A stretch of DNA of 24,222 bases from an uncultured Bacillota bacterium (GCA_946410475.1 CAMKAM010000008.1:1-24222), one strand, 5' to 3'. Shown: positions 1-8,158, numbered from the stretch's first letter. Notes: generated from the sequence alone by a model not told the origin. Made by a program: numbers and translations.

Positions 1-879
1 CTCGACAGTTCCGATATATTTCTTGTCCGCGTCCGTGACGAGCAGGGAGTCTACGCGCTCTCTGGCCATCATCTCCGCGCACTCGTGCAGTCCGCTGGTC
101 GGTCTCACCGTCTTGATATTCGTGCGCATGTAGTCCTCGACCTTAGTAAGCGCCTGAGCTCCGTAAAGATGTTCTCCGAGGAACTCCGTTACGAGATCGT
201 TGGCCGGATTCTCCAGGAAGCCTTCCGGCGTATCCATCTGGACGATCTCGCCCTCGTCCATGAAGATGATGATGTCAGCCATCTTCAGCGCTTCGTTCAT
301 ATCATGCGTGACGAATACTATCGTCTTGTTCAGTTTCTGCTGCAGGTCCTTCAGCTCGTTCTGCAGGCCGTCCCTCGTCATCGGGTCGAGCGCGCCGAAC
401 GGCTCGTCCATCAGCACGATGGGAGGGGAAGCCGCAAGAGCTCTCAGAACGCCTATCCTCTGCTGCTGTCCGCCGGACATCTCCGAAGGATACTTGTCCC
501 TGAATTCCTCCATGTCGACCATCTTCAGCATCTCTGTAACGATCTCTTCGCATCTCGCCTTGTCGTACTTCAAAAGCTTCGGCACGACTGCGATATTCTG
601 CGCCACCGTCATGTTCGGGAAGAGACCTATCTGCTGAATGACGTATCCTATGTGTCTTCTCAGTTCGGCCTTGTCCTTTTTGCTTACATCCTCGCCGTCG
701 ATAAGGATCCTGCCCTTGTCGATGGGTATAAGCTGATTGATCGCCTTCAGCGTCGTCGTCTTCCCGCAGCCCGACTTTCCGATGAGGACGACGAACTGTC
801 CGTCCTCTATCGTGAAATTCAGGTCCTTGAGGATCGCCTTGTTTCCGTATGTCTTTCTGACATTTTCAAACTGTATCAT
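1..879 (-). CDS. Osmoprotectant (glycine betaine/carnitine/choline-type) ABC transporter ATP-binding protein, 3' end outside the window
   Basis: The 293 visible residues form an ABC ATPase followed by the beginning of a CBS region. Walker A is GKSGCGKTT (about residues 34-42), the signature is SGGQQQR, and Walker B is IVLMDEPFGALDP. The C-terminal part after about residue 250 (ERVDSLLVTDADKKYIGTVE) reads as a CBS domain. An ATPase with C-terminal CBS is the ProV/OpuCA/BusAA arrangement, which energises compatible-solute uptake at the cytoplasmic face of the membrane. The ATG at 877-879 follows a purine-rich AGGCGGAATAGG. The frame is open to the left edge, so the end of the protein and the permease/binding subunits lie outside. 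It starts 31 bases after the BusR-like gene and is probably co-transcribed with it. Substrate is inferred from the family and the regulator, not seen directly. Confidence 0.9.
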   Translation of the reverse strand, partial: MIQFENVRKTYGNKAILKDLNFTIEDGQFVVLIGKSGCGKTTTLKAINQLIPIDKGRILIDGEDVSKKDKAELRRHIGYVIQQIGLFPNMTVAQNIAVVPKLLKYDKARCEEIVTEMLKMVDMEEFRDKYPSEMSGGQQQRIGVLRALAASPPIVLMDEPFGALDPMTRDGLQNELKDLQQKLNKTIVFVTHDMNEALKMADIIIFMDEGEIVQMDTPEGFLENPANDLVTEFLGEHLYGAQALTKVEDYMRTNIKTVRPTSGLHECAEMMARERVDSLLVTDADKKYIGTVE

Positions 880-910
880 GACCTATTCCGCCTTTCTTCC
901 AACTTCATTT

Positions 911-1540
911 CTACGCCTGCTCCTCTATCATCCGCGTTGCTCTCTCCACGCACGACGGAGGGCCGACCACCAGCACGCCGTCTCCGGCAGCCAGCTGCTC
1001 GTACGGACCGGGGGAGACGATAGCCTCGCCGCCTCTCTCCACCGCAACGATCGTGCAGCCCGTGACGCCCCAGAATTTCAGATCGCCTATGCTCTTACCG
1101 ATCACAGCAGAGCCTTCCGGGATGATGATCTTGTAATTCGGAAGAGGAGCGTTGACCGAGATCATGCTCATCCTCCTGTCGGCGAACGTATCGATCGCCT
1201 TCATCATTGCCTTATTGAGTTTGTCGTATTCATGCATCAGATCGCAGATCTTGTCGTAAGTCTTCCTTACCTCGACATCCTTTTCGAAATAGCTGATATA
1301 TTCGTCAGCACTATCGACCGAAACGACTCTCGTACCGCTCTGCGGTCTTACCTCCACGACGCCCATCTCCGCCAGCAGTCCGAGCGATCTCCTTATCGTT
1401 TCAGGCGATGTCTCGTACTGTGACGCAAGAAGAGAATTCCCGGGAAGCGACTGCCCCTCGCCGAATTCTCCTGCCGATACCCTTCTGGCTATGTCTACTG
1501 CTACCGCCAGATATCTCGGCGGCTCCGATGAATGTTTCAC
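911..1540 (-). CDS. BusR-like regulator: GntR-type winged helix plus RCK_C (TrkA-C) domain
   Basis: The 209-residue protein has a GntR/YtrA-type winged helix at about residues 8-75 (LPGNSLLASQYETSPETIRRSLGL is the helix-turn-helix, then wing QSGTRVV). A charged helical arm follows (about 80-118), then an RCK_C fold at about 130-207 (IIIPEGSAVIGKSIGDL ... GDGVLVVG). This three-part architecture is that of BusR of Lactococcus and Streptococcus, a cyclic-di-AMP-activated repressor of betaine uptake. Its position directly upstream of the osmolyte ATPase supports the same job here. The start is a GTG at 1538-1540, behind AAGGGAAGAAAG. Expression probably comes from the consensus promoter at 1664-1692, giving a 5' leader of roughly 115 bases. 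Ligand and target are inferred from the family. Confidence 0.88.
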   Translation of the reverse strand: MKHSSEPPRYLAVAVDIARRVSAGEFGEGQSLPGNSLLASQYETSPETIRRSLGLLAEMGVVEVRPQSGTRVVSVDSADEYISYFEKDVEVRKTYDKICDLMHEYDKLNKAMMKAIDTFADRRMSMISVNAPLPNYKIIIPEGSAVIGKSIGDLKFWGVTGCTIVAVERGGEAIVSPGPYEQLAAGDGVLVVGPPSCVERATRMIEEQA

Positions 1541-1615
1541 CTTTCTTCCCTTCTTTCCATATTTCGGTATTACACACTTTTCTTGCTTCTATTGCCTTTC
1601 CGTCTTCATCTCGCA

Positions 1616-1636
1616 TTATCAAATAGTGTTATCAAA
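1616..1636. repeat. Direct repeat TTATCAAA x2 in the leader of the BusR-like gene
   Basis: TTATCAAA occurs at 1616-1623 and again at 1629-1636, a 13-base period, about 20-40 bases downstream of the expected transcription start of the BusR-like operon. It could be an autoregulatory binding site, but I cannot tie it to a known operator. Confidence 0.4.
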
Positions 1637-1663
1637 CAAAACTGCTATTCGGAAGACAATATG

Positions 1664-1692
1664 ATTATATACTGCCAACTCGCAACTGTCAA
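1664..1692 (-). promoter_or_regulatory. Sigma-A promoter of the BusR-like/osmolyte transporter operon
   Basis: On the minus strand TTGACA (1687-1692) and TATAAT (1664-1669) are separated by exactly 17 bases. Both hexamers match the consensus perfectly. Such a strong promoter would need repression, which fits a repressor as the first gene of the operon. Confidence 0.88.
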
Positions 1693-1821
1693 GTAAGATG
1701 TTAGTTTTGAATGCGCTATTGCGCCCACGCACCATCGCAACCCACTCGGCCATTTTGTTTCACGGATCTGAAAAACCAAGATCGCATAAAACACCCGCCG
1801 GATCCACGAATCTAAACACGC
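1693..1821. other. Non-coding stretch between the osmolyte operon promoter and the his terminator
   Basis: This is part of the 368-base gap between the BusR-like gene and hisI. I see no convincing gene. A short GCGC-TATT-GCGC inverted repeat lies near 1713-1724. A minus-strand GCCGAGTGG near 1755 looks like a tRNA D-arm, but no cloverleaf can be built around it. It may contain upstream regulatory sequence for the osmolyte promoter. Confidence 0.4.
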
Positions 1822-1859
1822 AAAAAGGACCATCCGCATCTGCGAATGATCCCTTTTTT
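1822..1859 (-). terminator. Rho-independent terminator of the his operon
   Basis: On the minus strand an 11-base stem GGATCATTCGC / GCGGATGGTCC (with G-U pairs) and an AGAT loop is followed by TTTTT. It lies 50 bases beyond the hisI stop. An A-run on the other side (T-run on the plus strand) means it could work in both directions. Confidence 0.85.
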
Positions 1860-1908
1860 CTATGTTACTGATCTATGTACTGACTTTTCCGCAGGATCCG
1901 CCACGGGC

Positions 1909-2571
1909 TCAGCCTTCGCTTCCGCCCATATATTCCTGCTTCTTTTTCTTGTCGATCACATGACGACGCGCCAATTCCGCTGTCACGTCTTTCAGCTCGA
2001 TACCGGCCTCTACCATCATCGTCATCACGTGGTAAGCAAGATCCGCCACCTCATAGATCGTCTCCGCCTTGTCTTCCTTGGCAGCCGCGATGATGACCTC
2101 CGTCGACTCCTCGCCGACCTTCTTCAGGATCTTGTCCATTCCCTTTTCGAAGAGGTACGTCGTGTAGCTTCCTTCTTTCGGATCCGTCTTGCGGCCCTTG
2201 ATCAGATCGTAGAGTTTCTCGTACGAGAACGGGTTTTGATCCTCCGCCTGCCAGATCTCGTTGAAGAAGCAGCTCTCCGCTCCTGTATGGCAGGCCGGAC
2301 CGTCCTTTATGACCTCGACCACGATCGCATCCGCGTCGCAGTCGGCCGTCATAGTCACGACCTTCTGGCGGTTTCCGCTCGTCTCGCCTTTTCTCCAAAG
2401 TTCCTGGCGGGACCTGGACCAGAAGCAAGTATATCCTTCGTCCATCGTGATCCCGAGGCTCTCCTCGTTCATGTAAGCCACCGTCAGCACCTCTTTCGTA
2501 TAGAAGTCCTGGACTACCGCCGGGATCAATCCCTTTTCATCGAATTTTATAGTTACGCCGTTGATTTCCAT
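1909..2571 (-). CDS. hisI: Bifunctional phosphoribosyl-AMP cyclohydrolase / phosphoribosyl-ATP pyrophosphohydrolase
   Basis: The protein catalyses steps 2 and 3 of histidine synthesis in the cytoplasm. The N-terminal cyclohydrolase (about residues 1-112) shows the metal-binding DCDAD (D77, D79, D81, with C78) and CHTGAESC (C94, C101). The C-terminal HisE pyrophosphatase (about 118-200) shows KVGEESTEVIIAAAK and the following acidic helix. The 220-residue length fits a HisIE fusion. I chose ATG 2569-2571 instead of the GTG nine bases upstream because AGGTGA sits five bases before the ATG. The start is 10 bases after the hisF stop, and the ribosome binding site touches that stop, which suggests coupled translation. 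It is the last gene of the operon. Confidence 0.96.
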   Translation of the reverse strand: MEINGVTIKFDEKGLIPAVVQDFYTKEVLTVAYMNEESLGITMDEGYTCFWSRSRQELWRKGETSGNRQKVVTMTADCDADAIVVEVIKDGPACHTGAESCFFNEIWQAEDQNPFSYEKLYDLIKGRKTDPKEGSYTTYLFEKGMDKILKKVGEESTEVIIAAAKEDKAETIYEVADLAYHVMTMMVEAGIELKDVTAELARRHVIDKKKKQEYMGGSEG

Positions 2572-2581
2572 TGTCGTCACC

Positions 2582-3337
2582 TCACACGCGCATCGGAACG
2601 CCCTGCTCCGAGAGATATCTCTTAAGATCCATTATATCGACTTCCTTGAAGTGGAAGATGCTCGCTGCCAGTCCCGCGTCCATTCCCGGATGCTTGAACA
2701 GCTCCGCGAAGTCCTCCATGCAGCCCGCGCCGCCGCTTGCAACGATAGGTACGTTGACCCTTGCCGCAACAGCATCCAGCATCTCAAGGTCGAAGCCCTG
2801 CTTGACGCCGTCCGTGTCGATACTGTTCACAACGATCTCGCCCGCGCCGCGGTTCACTCCGTCGACAGCCCACTGCAGAGCATCGATACCCGTGTCGACC
2901 CTGCCGCCGTGGCTGAAGAGATGGAAGGAGCCGTCGACCCTCTTCACATCCATTGACAGTACCACGCACTGATCGCCGTACTTCATAGCGCCCTTCTCGA
3001 TTATCGTCGGATCTTTGATCGCTCCGCTGTTGACGCTTACTTTGTCAGCGCCGCACTTCAACACGCGGTCGAAGTCCTCGAGCGTGTTGATGCCGCCGCC
3101 TACAGTAAGCGGTATGAAGATCTGGGAAGCCACCTTCTCCAGAACATCGGAGAAGAGCTTCCTTCCCTCGAACGTAGCAGTTATGTCATAGAAAACGAGC
3201 TCGTCCGCGCCGCTCTCGTTATAGAAAGCAGCCATCTCAACGGGATCCGCCACATCGCGTACCCCTTCAAAATTCATTCCTTTTACGACTTTGCCGTCTC
3301 TTATATCGAGACACGGCACTATCCTCTTCGTTAACAT
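2582..3337 (-). CDS. hisF: Imidazole glycerol phosphate synthase, cyclase subunit
   Basis: HisF uses ammonia delivered by HisH to turn PRFAR into imidazole glycerol phosphate and AICAR. The 251-residue (beta-alpha)8 barrel starts MLTKRIVPCLDIRDG, with catalytic D11. The second catalytic Asp, D130, lies in MDVKR. Phosphate-binding loops VGGGI and ASGGAG are present. The ATG at 3335-3337 follows AAGGAGACAAGA. It lies 42 bases after hisA and 10 before hisI. Length and motifs are normal for the family. Confidence 0.97.
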   Translation of the reverse strand: MLTKRIVPCLDIRDGKVVKGMNFEGVRDVADPVEMAAFYNESGADELVFYDITATFEGRKLFSDVLEKVASQIFIPLTVGGGINTLEDFDRVLKCGADKVSVNSGAIKDPTIIEKGAMKYGDQCVVLSMDVKRVDGSFHLFSHGGRVDTGIDALQWAVDGVNRGAGEIVVNSIDTDGVKQGFDLEMLDAVAARVNVPIVASGGAGCMEDFAELFKHPGMDAGLAASIFHFKEVDIMDLKRYLSEQGVPMRV

Positions 3338-3379
3338 TCTTGTCTCCTTATATCCATGCCATCCGGCTTTCCGCAGGCT

Positions 3380-4096
3380 CTACTGCTCGCCGGCCAGTCC
3401 TATGCACTTTGAAAGATCGAGCACTCCGTCATACAGCGACTTTCCGAGTATCGCGCCCCAGGTGATCCCCGAAAGCTTCACGATCTCATCCTCGGAACTG
3501 ATGCCGCCGGATGCGACTATGTCCAGGCCGTCTATCTTCGCCAGCTCTTCGTAAGCCGCGATGTTCGTTCCCGTCATAGCGCCGTCCTTCGAAATGTCCG
3601 TATATATTATCGACTTCACGCCGATGTCACGCATCTTCCTGCAGAATTCGAAACTGTCGAGTTCTGTCGTTTCCAGCCATCCGGATACGGCCACCTTGCC
3701 GTCCCTGGCATCGACTCCGACGGCGATCTTCTCTCCGTACTTTTTCACCATCTCCTCGACGAATCCCGGATCCTTCGCTGCTATCGTTCCGAGTATCACT
3801 CTGCCGACGCCTGCGTCTATGTAGCGTTTGATCCTTTTCTCGTCGCGGATCCCTCCGCCGACTTCGACGAACATATCCGCCGCCGCGATGATGCGGCTTA
3901 TCAGATCGAAGTTCGACGTCTCGCCGTCCTTCGCGCCGTCAAGGTCTACGACATGCAGATACTTCGCTCCGCACGAGCTGAAACCCTGAGCGACCGAGAC
4001 GGGATCGTCGTTGTACACCGTCATCTTGTCGTAGTCTCCGCGTAGCAGCCTGACCGCTCTGCCGTCCCTTATATCTATAGCCGGTAATATCTTCAT
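3380..4096 (-). CDS. hisA: ProFAR isomerase (phosphoribosylformimino-AICAR-phosphate isomerase)
   Basis: HisA opens the ribose ring of ProFAR to give PRFAR, the substrate of HisF-HisH. The 238-residue TIM barrel begins MKILPAIDIRDG with catalytic D8. The second acid is in GVDARDGKVAVSGW (D129). Phosphate-binding motifs VGGGIRD and ASGGISS are visible. The W of SGWLE fits HisA. It starts 9 bases after the hisH stop and its coding density with hisF and hisH is typical of the conserved HAF block. Confidence 0.97.
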   Translation of the reverse strand: MKILPAIDIRDGRAVRLLRGDYDKMTVYNDDPVSVAQGFSSCGAKYLHVVDLDGAKDGETSNFDLISRIIAAADMFVEVGGGIRDEKRIKRYIDAGVGRVILGTIAAKDPGFVEEMVKKYGEKIAVGVDARDGKVAVSGWLETTELDSFEFCRKMRDIGVKSIIYTDISKDGAMTGTNIAAYEELAKIDGLDIVASGGISSEDEIVKLSGITWGAILGKSLYDGVLDLSKCIGLAGEQ

Positions 4097-4105
4097 CGCT
4101 TCACC

Positions 4106-4735
4106 TCACGCGTTCTCAACAAAACCCTTCAGTATCGAAAGTCCTACGTTGCCGCTCTTCTCCGGGTGGAACTGCGTGCCGCATACGCTGCCCTGTCTTA
4201 CGATCGCGGGCACCTTGACATCGTAGTCCGTGTAAGCGACTATAGCGTCTTCGCACTCGTCCGCATAGTATCCGTGGACGAAGTACACGTGGTCGCCGTC
4301 CTTGATCGGAGCCGTCAGCACATCGTCCTTAACTATATGGAGCGCGTTCCATCCGATCTGCGGCACCTTCGTATCAGGCTTCACCCTCTTCGCCGGATCT
4401 TCCGCCTCTCTCATGGAGATTACGCTGCCCTTGATGTATCCGAGGCCGTCGAACTCGCCGTACTCGTAGCTCTTCTCGAACAGCAGCTGCATCCCGAGGC
4501 AGATGCCCATCAGAGGCTTGCCCTTCGCTACCTGCTCGTCGAGCGTGGATACCAGGCCGGTCGCTCTCAGTTTCGCTATCGCGTCTTCGAAAGCACCGAC
4601 GCCCGGAAGGATTATCTTGTCAGCGGCTTCGAGGTCTTCAGCTTTTCCTGTAACTATCGCGTCGGCACCGACGTGCTTCAGCGATGCCGTCAGAGAAAAC
4701 AGGTTCCCGACGCCGTAGTCTATAACTGCTATCAT
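4106..4735 (-). CDS. hisH: Imidazole glycerol phosphate synthase, glutamine amidotransferase subunit
   Basis: HisH hydrolyses glutamine and channels ammonia to HisF. It is a class I glutaminase of 209 residues with the triad Cys79 (GICLGMQ), His190 and Glu192 (QFHPEKSG). The N-terminus IDYGVGNLFSL is characteristic. The frame is open further upstream, but ATG 4733-4735 is preceded by AAGGAGAGATGAA and gives the family length, so the longer version is rejected. It lies 46 bases after hisB. Confidence 0.96.
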   Translation of the reverse strand: MIAVIDYGVGNLFSLTASLKHVGADAIVTGKAEDLEAADKIILPGVGAFEDAIAKLRATGLVSTLDEQVAKGKPLMGICLGMQLLFEKSYEYGEFDGLGYIKGSVISMREAEDPAKRVKPDTKVPQIGWNALHIVKDDVLTAPIKDGDHVYFVHGYYADECEDAIVAYTDYDVKVPAIVRQGSVCGTQFHPEKSGNVGLSILKGFVENA

Positions 4736-4781
4736 TTCATCTCTCCTTATGTCGTCCTTATGATCGTCCTTCAAAGCCTGC

Positions 4782-5405
4782 TTACAGCGAGCCCTTTGTC
4801 GAAGGCACCTCATCCTTGAATCTTTCGTCTATCTCACAGGCCTTGGCAAGAGCCCTCGCCAGACCTTTGAACGTCGCTTCTATTATATGATGCGTATTCT
4901 TTCCCGCAAGCTTTTTTACATGCAGAGTCAGACCCATCTCCCTGGAGAACGCCATCAGGAACTCTTCCGCGAGCTCCGAATCGAACGATCCGACCATCAT
5001 CTGTCTCATCTCGTTCGAGCCGTCCGTCACCTTCATCGACGCGAACTCCACGTCATATCCAAGATAGTTCCTTCCGCTGATGTCGAGGGCTACGAGGATC
5101 AGAGCCTCATCCATCGGCAGCAGCATCTCGCCGTACCTTTTGATCCCTTTCTTGTCGCCGAGGGCTTCCTTGAAGGCCTGCCCCATGACGATGCCAACGT
5201 CCTCGACAGTGTGATGCGAATCCACCCATGTGTCTCCGTCGCACCTTACCGTCATGTCGAATCTGCCGTGTCTCGTGAACAGCTCCAGCATGTGATCGAA
5301 GAAACCGACTCCCGTCTTGATATCATAGACGCCGCTTCCGTCGATGTCGAGCGAGAGACTGATATCCGTCTCTTTCGTCTTCCTGACTATTTCGCTTTTT
5401 CGCAT
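4782..5405 (-). CDS. hisB: Imidazoleglycerol-phosphate dehydratase (monofunctional)
   Basis: HisB dehydrates imidazole glycerol phosphate to imidazole acetol phosphate. Its 207 residues carry the two His/Glu-rich metal motifs: FFDHML and DSHHTVEDVGI in the first half, and NTHHIIEATFKGLARAL in the second. There is no attached histidinol-phosphatase domain, as is usual in Firmicutes. The start overlaps the last 19 bases of hisC, which indicates translational coupling. Confidence 0.96.
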   Translation of the reverse strand: MRKSEIVRKTKETDISLSLDIDGSGVYDIKTGVGFFDHMLELFTRHGRFDMTVRCDGDTWVDSHHTVEDVGIVMGQAFKEALGDKKGIKRYGEMLLPMDEALILVALDISGRNYLGYDVEFASMKVTDGSNEMRQMMVGSFDSELAEEFLMAFSREMGLTLHVKKLAGKNTHHIIEATFKGLARALAKACEIDERFKDEVPSTKGSL

Positions 5406-6448
5406 AGGATCTCCTCCGTTACTTCTATCAATCTTTCCATATCTTCATCGCGGCCGATCGTGATCCTGACATAGTCCCTGATCGGGTCCTTCTCCCAGTG
5501 TCTTACGACCACCGCGCGTTTTCTCAGTTCGTCAAAGTATTCCTGTCCGCTGATCTTGTCCGAGCGGCAGAACACGAAGTTCGACTTCGACGGCAGGACC
5601 GTGAATCCGAGATCCCTCATCTTCTCGCTGAACCACTCGCGGGTCTCCATGACCTTCGCTCTCGTCTCCTGAAAGTACTCGTCGTCCCTGATCGCCGCCG
5701 CGCCCGCCTTGATAGCAAGCCTGTCGAGGTTGTAGGGATTGAAGCTGAACTTCATCTTGTTGATGTCTTCGATGACCTCTTCGGACCCGATGGCGATGCC
5801 TATCCTCATGCCGGCGAGAGATCTCGATTTCGAGAGCGTCTGCACGACGAGGACGTTGTCGTAGATCTGAGTAAGCGGCACCGAAGTCTGTGTGCCGAAG
5901 TCCGCGTAAGCCTCATCGATCACGACCAGATGATCGGCGTTCGTCTTTATTATATCCTCTATCTCGCCCGGCGTCAGCGTCATGCCCGTCGGAGCGTTCG
6001 GATTCGCGAGTATTATCGTCCCGTCAAGTCCGATGTAGTCGTCCGGTCTGATCGCAAGACCCTCGTCCAGCGGGATCGCCTTGAAATCACACATGAATGT
6101 TTCGGCGAATACGGGGTAGAAACCGTAGCTTATCGACGGGAAGTACACTTTCTCACCAAAGGCCATGTATACGAAGGCGAGTATCTCATCAGAGCCGTTG
6201 CCTACAGCGACGCACTTTTCCGGAACGCCGTAATACTCTGCCACCGCTTCCACGAGTTCCTTCGCCTCCGGATCCGGATATCTCAGAAGATCTCCGGTAT
6301 TCCCCTCGAGGATCGCGTTTATCACTTTCGGTGAGGGCGGATACGGGTTCTCATTCGTATTCAGTTTGACGAGGTCCTTCATCTGCGGCTGCTCGCCCGG
6401 AGTATACGGCTCCATGTCCATGTACTTTTCTCTAAGAAATCTGCTCAT
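5387..6448 (-). CDS. hisC: Histidinol-phosphate aminotransferase
   Basis: HisC is a PLP-dependent class I/II aminotransferase that converts imidazole acetol phosphate to histidinol phosphate. The 353-residue protein has the N-terminal LNTNENPYPPSPKV, the substrate segment NPNAPTG, the DEAYADF motif, and the PLP lysine K207 in TLSKSRSLAGMRIG. The last 19 bases overlap hisB. It begins 41 bases after the hisZ-hisG fusion; in most Firmicutes his operons hisD would sit there. Confidence 0.96.
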   Translation of the reverse strand: MSRFLREKYMDMEPYTPGEQPQMKDLVKLNTNENPYPPSPKVINAILEGNTGDLLRYPDPEAKELVEAVAEYYGVPEKCVAVGNGSDEILAFVYMAFGEKVYFPSISYGFYPVFAETFMCDFKAIPLDEGLAIRPDDYIGLDGTIILANPNAPTGMTLTPGEIEDIIKTNADHLVVIDEAYADFGTQTSVPLTQIYDNVLVVQTLSKSRSLAGMRIGIAIGSEEVIEDINKMKFSFNPYNLDRLAIKAGAAAIRDDEYFQETRAKVMETREWFSEKMRDLGFTVLPSKSNFVFCRSDKISGQEYFDELRKRAVVVRHWEKDPIRDYVRITIGRDEDMERLIEVTEEILCEKAK

Positions 6449-6489
6449 AGCGTTCTGCTTCTTCCTTTCACTTCATATCTGATATATCA

Positions 6490-8097
6490 CTATCCCTGGA
6501 TGTCGCGAAGCTTCGTGACCATCTCCGTGATAGCGGCGTTCTTGAATTTGAAGCTCATCTTGTTCGCGATGAACCTCGCGCTGATATCCTTGAACGCATG
6601 TACTATCTCGAGGTTGTTCTCCTTGATCGTCGTCCCTGTTTCCACAATATCGACGATGACGTCCGTCAGTCCGAGGATCGGTCCGAGCTCTATGCTGCCG
6701 TTCAGCTTGATGATCTCGATGTTGCGGTTCTTTTCGGTGAAGTACTTTTTCGCGGAGTTCACGTACTTCGTCGCGACCCTCAGCGTGCGGTCCCTGTCAT
6801 CCTCGAATCCGACCGGAGCCGCGACGCACATGCGGCACTTTCCGATATCGAGATCCAGCAGTTCATATATGTCCGGCTCGTTCTCCATGAGGATGTCCTT
6901 GCCGACGATCCCCACATCGGCCGCTCCGTGCTCGACATATACGGCTACGTCGCTGGGTTTGACGAGAAGGTATCTGAGCCCCGCCTCGCGGCTCTCGACG
7001 ATGAGCCTCCTGTCGTTGTTCGCATAGTCCGGGCATTCATAGCCGGCCTTTGTAAGCATATCATAGACCTGATCTCCGAGCCTTCCCTTCGGCAGCGCGA
7101 TGTTGATCATCTCGTGTTCGCTCGCAGCTCCGCCTCCCGCGGCACTTTCCGCAGAAGACATCTGGTCTATATATTCGAGTTTGTCTATCTCATCCAGATA
7201 TATCGCGAAGCCGATGGCTCCTACGTTCTTTCCGAACAGCCTCATAGCGCGGTCGTACTGCCCTCCGGACAGGACGTTCGCCGATATGCCATCGACGAAT
7301 CCGCGGAATATCACTCCGTTGTAATAATCTATATCATTGACCGTTGACAGGTCTATCTTTATGTTCCCGGAGACCCCTCTCTCATCGAGACCCTTACAGA
7401 CATCCCTGAGGACGTCGAGCGCGTCCGCCATAGCGGTATTGACTACCAGCTTTCTCGCCCGGGCTATCGTATCATCCGGAGATCCGTACAGTTCCGGGAT
7501 CTTCTCGAGGACATCGATCTGCTCTTTCCTCAGCTTCGCCTGAGCACCGATCTTCCTGATGCCGTCGATGTTCTTCTGTCTGATGAGCCTGAGTATGTGG
7601 ACATAGTCGTCGTAAGCCATGTTCATCGAGCCCAGCAGCTCCGTCACGAATTCCATGTCAGATATCTCGAGGATGTAGTCCTCCGATATCCTCTCCAGTG
7701 ACTCGGCCGCAAGGGAGACGACATCCGTGATCTCATCACGGTCGACGTTTCCTATCGACTCGAGACCCATCTGCGATACTTCCCTGAAGTTGTTGCTCTC
7801 TTTATCTTCTCTGTAAACGTTCTCGATATAATAAAATCTCTCGCCGGCTTCGAGCGTCGCCTGCGAGTTCTTTATGATCGAAAGAGTAACGTCCGGTTTG
7901 AGAGCCATCAGTCTGCCGTCAAGATCGGTGAACGTGATGACCTTGTCACCCTTGAGGAAGTCTTCGTTCGCCGCGTACAGCGAATATTCCTCGAACCGGC
8001 TCATCTTGAATTTTTTGTAGCCGCGTTTCTGATAGATCCCTCCAAGTATCAGTTTCAGTTCCTCTGTCGGTTTCAGGTTCAGTTCTTTTATGTCCAT
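6490..8097 (-). CDS. hisZ-hisG: HisZ-HisG fusion: ATP phosphoribosyltransferase with its regulatory subunit in one chain
   Basis: This single open frame encodes 535 residues. Residues 1 to about 312 are HisZ, the histidyl-tRNA-synthetase-like regulatory subunit: class II core FEEYSLY, LKPDVTLSIIKN in place of the synthetase motif 2, and LSGGQYDRAM near the end. About 17 residues of small and acidic linker follow (SSAESAAGGGAASEHE). From M330 comes a complete short-form HisG of 206 residues: INIALPKGRLGDQVYDML, VEHGAADVGIVGKD, and the PRPP loop DIVETGTTIKENNLE. It performs the committed, histidine-inhibited first step of the pathway. The two are normally separate genes making a hetero-octamer, so a fused chain is unusual. 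It is the first gene of the operon. An internal start at M330 is possible, but I see no strong ribosome binding site there. Confidence 0.95.
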   Translation of the reverse strand: MDIKELNLKPTEELKLILGGIYQKRGYKKFKMSRFEEYSLYAANEDFLKGDKVITFTDLDGRLMALKPDVTLSIIKNSQATLEAGERFYYIENVYREDKESNNFREVSQMGLESIGNVDRDEITDVVSLAAESLERISEDYILEISDMEFVTELLGSMNMAYDDYVHILRLIRQKNIDGIRKIGAQAKLRKEQIDVLEKIPELYGSPDDTIARARKLVVNTAMADALDVLRDVCKGLDERGVSGNIKIDLSTVNDIDYYNGVIFRGFVDGISANVLSGGQYDRAMRLFGKNVGAIGFAIYLDEIDKLEYIDQMSSAESAAGGGAASEHEMINIALPKGRLGDQVYDMLTKAGYECPDYANNDRRLIVESREAGLRYLLVKPSDVAVYVEHGAADVGIVGKDILMENEPDIYELLDLDIGKCRMCVAAPVGFEDDRDRTLRVATKYVNSAKKYFTEKNRNIEIIKLNGSIELGPILGLTDVIVDIVETGTTIKENNLEIVHAFKDISARFIANKMSFKFKNAAITEMVTKLRDIQG

Positions 8098-8134
8098 TTT
8101 CAGCCTTTCTGCGATCGTTCTCTAACTTTATTGC

Positions 8135-8158
8135 TCTACCACTGTATCACTGCATCAC
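8135..8158. repeat. Three imperfect tandem octamers in the his leader
   Basis: TCTACCAC, TGTATCAC and TGCATCAC follow each other without gaps on the plus strand. They lie in the short untranslated leader of the his operon. The two last units differ at one base. Function unknown; it could be chance. Confidence 0.35.

Noticed and set aside
85..1023. Long plus-strand open frame opposite the ABC ATPase
   Set aside because: It is antisense to a clear ABC transporter gene and the BusR-like gene, and its Arg/Leu/His-rich translation has no recognisable motif.
1745..1770. tRNA-like D-arm GCCGAGTGG on the minus strand
   Set aside because: No matching acceptor stem, anticodon arm or T-arm can be found around it, so it is not called a tRNA gene.
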